Origin: Bifidobacteriaceae bacterium | Lineage (GTDB): Bacteria; Actinomycetota; Actinomycetes; Actinomycetales; WQXJ01 | Direction: 5' to 3' | NCBI GenBank assembly: GCA_031272565.1 | Contig: JAISTN010000347.1 | Location: 1 to 6,349, forward strand | Length of the DNA: 6,349 bases | Shown: piece by piece, positions 5,057 through 6,349 of the stretch | Layout of the letters: every line of letters begins with the position of its first letter | How positions within the stretch are numbered: the first letter of the stretch is position 1 | The notes under the pieces: generated by a model | The model's database searches: none | What the model was told of the DNA's origin: nothing | The model's input: only the letters and a program-made list of their open reading frames with translations | Made by a program: the position numbers and the translations under genes

Positions 5057-5710
5057 CTACTGCGACAGCAGGATGATCAAGGTGCGCGGACCGTGCACGC
5101 CTTCCACCCGCTGCAGTTCGATATCGCTGGTGGCGGACGGCCCGGAAATCCAGGTCAAGGGCCGCCCGGCGTCAACCGACGGGCGCAGCAACGCCACCGC
5201 CTGCGGCACATCCGACACCACCTGATCCGCGCCGATCACGCACAGATGCACATCAGGCACCAAACTGAGGGCGCGGCGGCCCTGGTCAGGGGCGTGGTCA
5301 AGCACAATCGTGCCGGTCTCCGCGATCCCAACCCGGGCGGCCGTCACCACGCCGCCGATGGCGTCCAGTTCGGCCGCGCTAAGCGGCGGGTCGTCACTGT
5401 GCACCGCCACGCCCGCCCCCACGATGGCCTCCCGCCAGGCGGCCTCCAGGCCGGCCGGCAACACCACCGAAGCCACTCCGGCCCGGGTCAGGTGCTGGGC
5501 CACGGCCGTTGCCACGCCGCCGGCCGCCACCCGTTCCACCACCGCCTTGTAGTCGCGGCAGCGTTCAACAAATCGCTCCAGAACATCCGGCATTTCGGTG
5601 GGCTGTTCGTAAACCCACGGCACCGGCACGTCACCGTCCGGTGTGGACCCGGCCGGCACATCCGCCAGGCCGGACCGGATGCGGGCCAGCACCTCGTCAC
5701 GGGCGTTCAT
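5057..5710 (-). CDS. lutC: Lactate utilization protein C (LUD domain)
   Basis: LutC is a subunit of LutABC, the cytoplasmic system that oxidises L-lactate to pyruvate for growth on lactate. The 217-aa product is a complete LUD-domain protein of usual length. It has the glycine-rich strand GIAETGTIVLDHA (128-140), the RALSLVPDVHLCVI segment (146-159), and near the end the family hallmark GPSATSDIELQRVEGVHGP (190-208). The ATG at 5710 overlaps the lutB stop codon (ATGA), so the two are translationally coupled. The frame stays open upstream to 6037, but that part is a shadow of lutB. LutC itself has no iron-sulfur motif; the clusters are in LutB. Confidence 0.96.
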   Translation of the reverse strand: MNARDEVLARIRSGLADVPAGSTPDGDVPVPWVYEQPTEMPDVLERFVERCRDYKAVVERVAAGGVATAVAQHLTRAGVASVVLPAGLEAAWREAIVGAGVAVHSDDPPLSAAELDAIGGVVTAARVGIAETGTIVLDHAPDQGRRALSLVPDVHLCVIGADQVVSDVPQAVALLRPSVDAGRPLTWISGPSATSDIELQRVEGVHGPRTLIILLSQ

Positions 5711-6349
5711 GAATGGTCCTTCTTCCAGGCGTGCCGGAAACTCCGTTTGGGCGGCACCGGCAGGTCCCGCGCCCGGGTCCACAAAGCGGCCGGCCAGGGC
5801 AGGTGGCGGCCAAAGGTCCGGCGGGGTGCCAAGATCCGTCCCGCCAGGCCGGTCAAGTAGCCCGCCAGGCCAAATCGCGTGCCGCGGCCGAAGACCCACC
5901 GGCCGCCCGCCATCACCGTGGTTTCCAGGTGGGGGCGCCGCTCCGCCTGCTTCGACACCGCCACCCGCCGGCGCAGTTCGACAATCAGGTCCGGGAACTC
6001 GATCTTGACCGGGCAAACCTCGGTGCAAGCCCCACACAGGGTGCAGGCGTACGGCAGCGACCGGTCAATCGGCTTGTCAAGACCCCGCAGTTGGGGTGTC
6101 AGGCAAATGCCGATGGGCCCGGGGTAGACCGAGCCGTAGGCGTGGCCACCCACCTGGGCGTAGACCGGGCAGGTGTTCATGCAAGCCGAACAGCGGATGC
6201 AGCGCAACACCTGGCGTCCCTCCGGGTTGGCCAAGGCGTTGGTGCGGCCGTTATCCACCAACACCACGTGCACCGCCTGCGGGCCGTCGCCTGGCGTCAC
6301 CCCAGTCCACAGCGAGGTGTACGGGTTCATCCGCTCGCCGGTCGATGAC
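5707..6349 (-). CDS. lutB: Lactate utilization protein B, iron-sulfur subunit (5' end outside window)
   Basis: This is the C-terminal part of LutB, the ferredoxin-like subunit that carries electrons in LutABC lactate oxidation. The reading frame is open to the right edge and begins SSTGERMNPYTSLWTGV, so the Met at 6330 is internal, not a start. VHVVLVDNGR follows, then two four-cysteine 4Fe-4S motifs: CIRCSACMNTCP (codons about 6201-6166) and CTLCGACTEVCP (about 6045-6010). Between them lies VGGHAYGSVYPGPIG, strongly conserved in LutB. The basic C-terminal tail ends DLPVPPKRSFRHAWKKDHS as in relatives. LutB is usually about 450-500 aa, so roughly half lies beyond the window, where lutA is expected upstream. 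Confidence 0.96.
   Translation of the reverse strand, partial: SSTGERMNPYTSLWTGVTPGDGPQAVHVVLVDNGRTNALANPEGRQVLRCIRCSACMNTCPVYAQVGGHAYGSVYPGPIGICLTPQLRGLDKPIDRSLPYACTLCGACTEVCPVKIEFPDLIVELRRRVAVSKQAERRPHLETTVMAGGRWVFGRGTRFGLAGYLTGLAGRILAPRRTFGRHLPWPAALWTRARDLPVPPKRSFRHAWKKDHS

Noticed and set aside
5711..6037. Upstream extension of the lutC frame to 6037
   Set aside because: The extra residues are a shadow of lutB; the LUD protein begins at the ATG coupled to the lutB stop at 5710.
6328..6330. Met codon as start of lutB
   Set aside because: The frame is open to the window edge, and the residues before it (SSTGER) continue the LutB sequence; the protein is truncated by the window.

Overview
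This is a stretch of a high-GC Gram-positive (actinomycete-type) chromosome. Evidence for that: strong G/C bias at third codon positions, GTG and possibly TTG starts, an SSB with a Gly-rich tail ending DEPPF, and the gene set S6–SSB–S18–L9–DnaB, which in actinobacteria usually lies in the oriC-proximal part of the chromosome. I cannot name the genus from sequence alone.

Layout in the direction of transcription of the main (minus) strand. At the right edge, lutB (5' part outside the window) and lutC overlap by 4 bp and encode two subunits of the LutABC L-lactate oxidation system. After a 192-bp gap holding a candidate promoter and a structured leader comes the operon rpsF–ssb–rpsR–rplI (4864 down to 3289). 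It encodes the S6/S18 pair of the 30S platform, L9 of the 50S subunit, and the single-stranded DNA binding protein. S18 is the cysteine-less, zinc-independent form. The rpsF leader can fold so that a CCTCCT segment pairs with the Shine-Dalgarno sequence.

A plus-strand gene (2040-3215) sits between rplI and dnaB. It encodes a 391-aa AAA+ ATPase with a C-terminal winged helix (Orc1/Cdc6-like architecture). It is convergent with rplI, with a hairpin between the two, and divergent from dnaB (31-1467, minus), the replicative helicase.

The most interesting part is the 572-bp gap between dnaB and the ATPase gene. It carries no convincing gene but three layers of ordered repeats. (1) Five to six tandem 21/22-bp units (1534-1650) each begin with TGTG, and the best are one mismatch from the actinobacterial DnaA box. 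(2) Two perfect TGTGA-N6-TCACA palindromes of the CRP/GlxR type have centres exactly 63 bp apart. (3) An AT-rich island (46 G/C of 110 at 1911-2020) carries seven TAGACT-like boxes at an exact 10-bp period, plus a 10-bp inverted repeat, just upstream of the ATPase gene. I infer a dense control region that could tie helicase and ATPase expression to DnaA and to a cAMP-type or nutritional signal. An origin-like role is a more speculative alternative.
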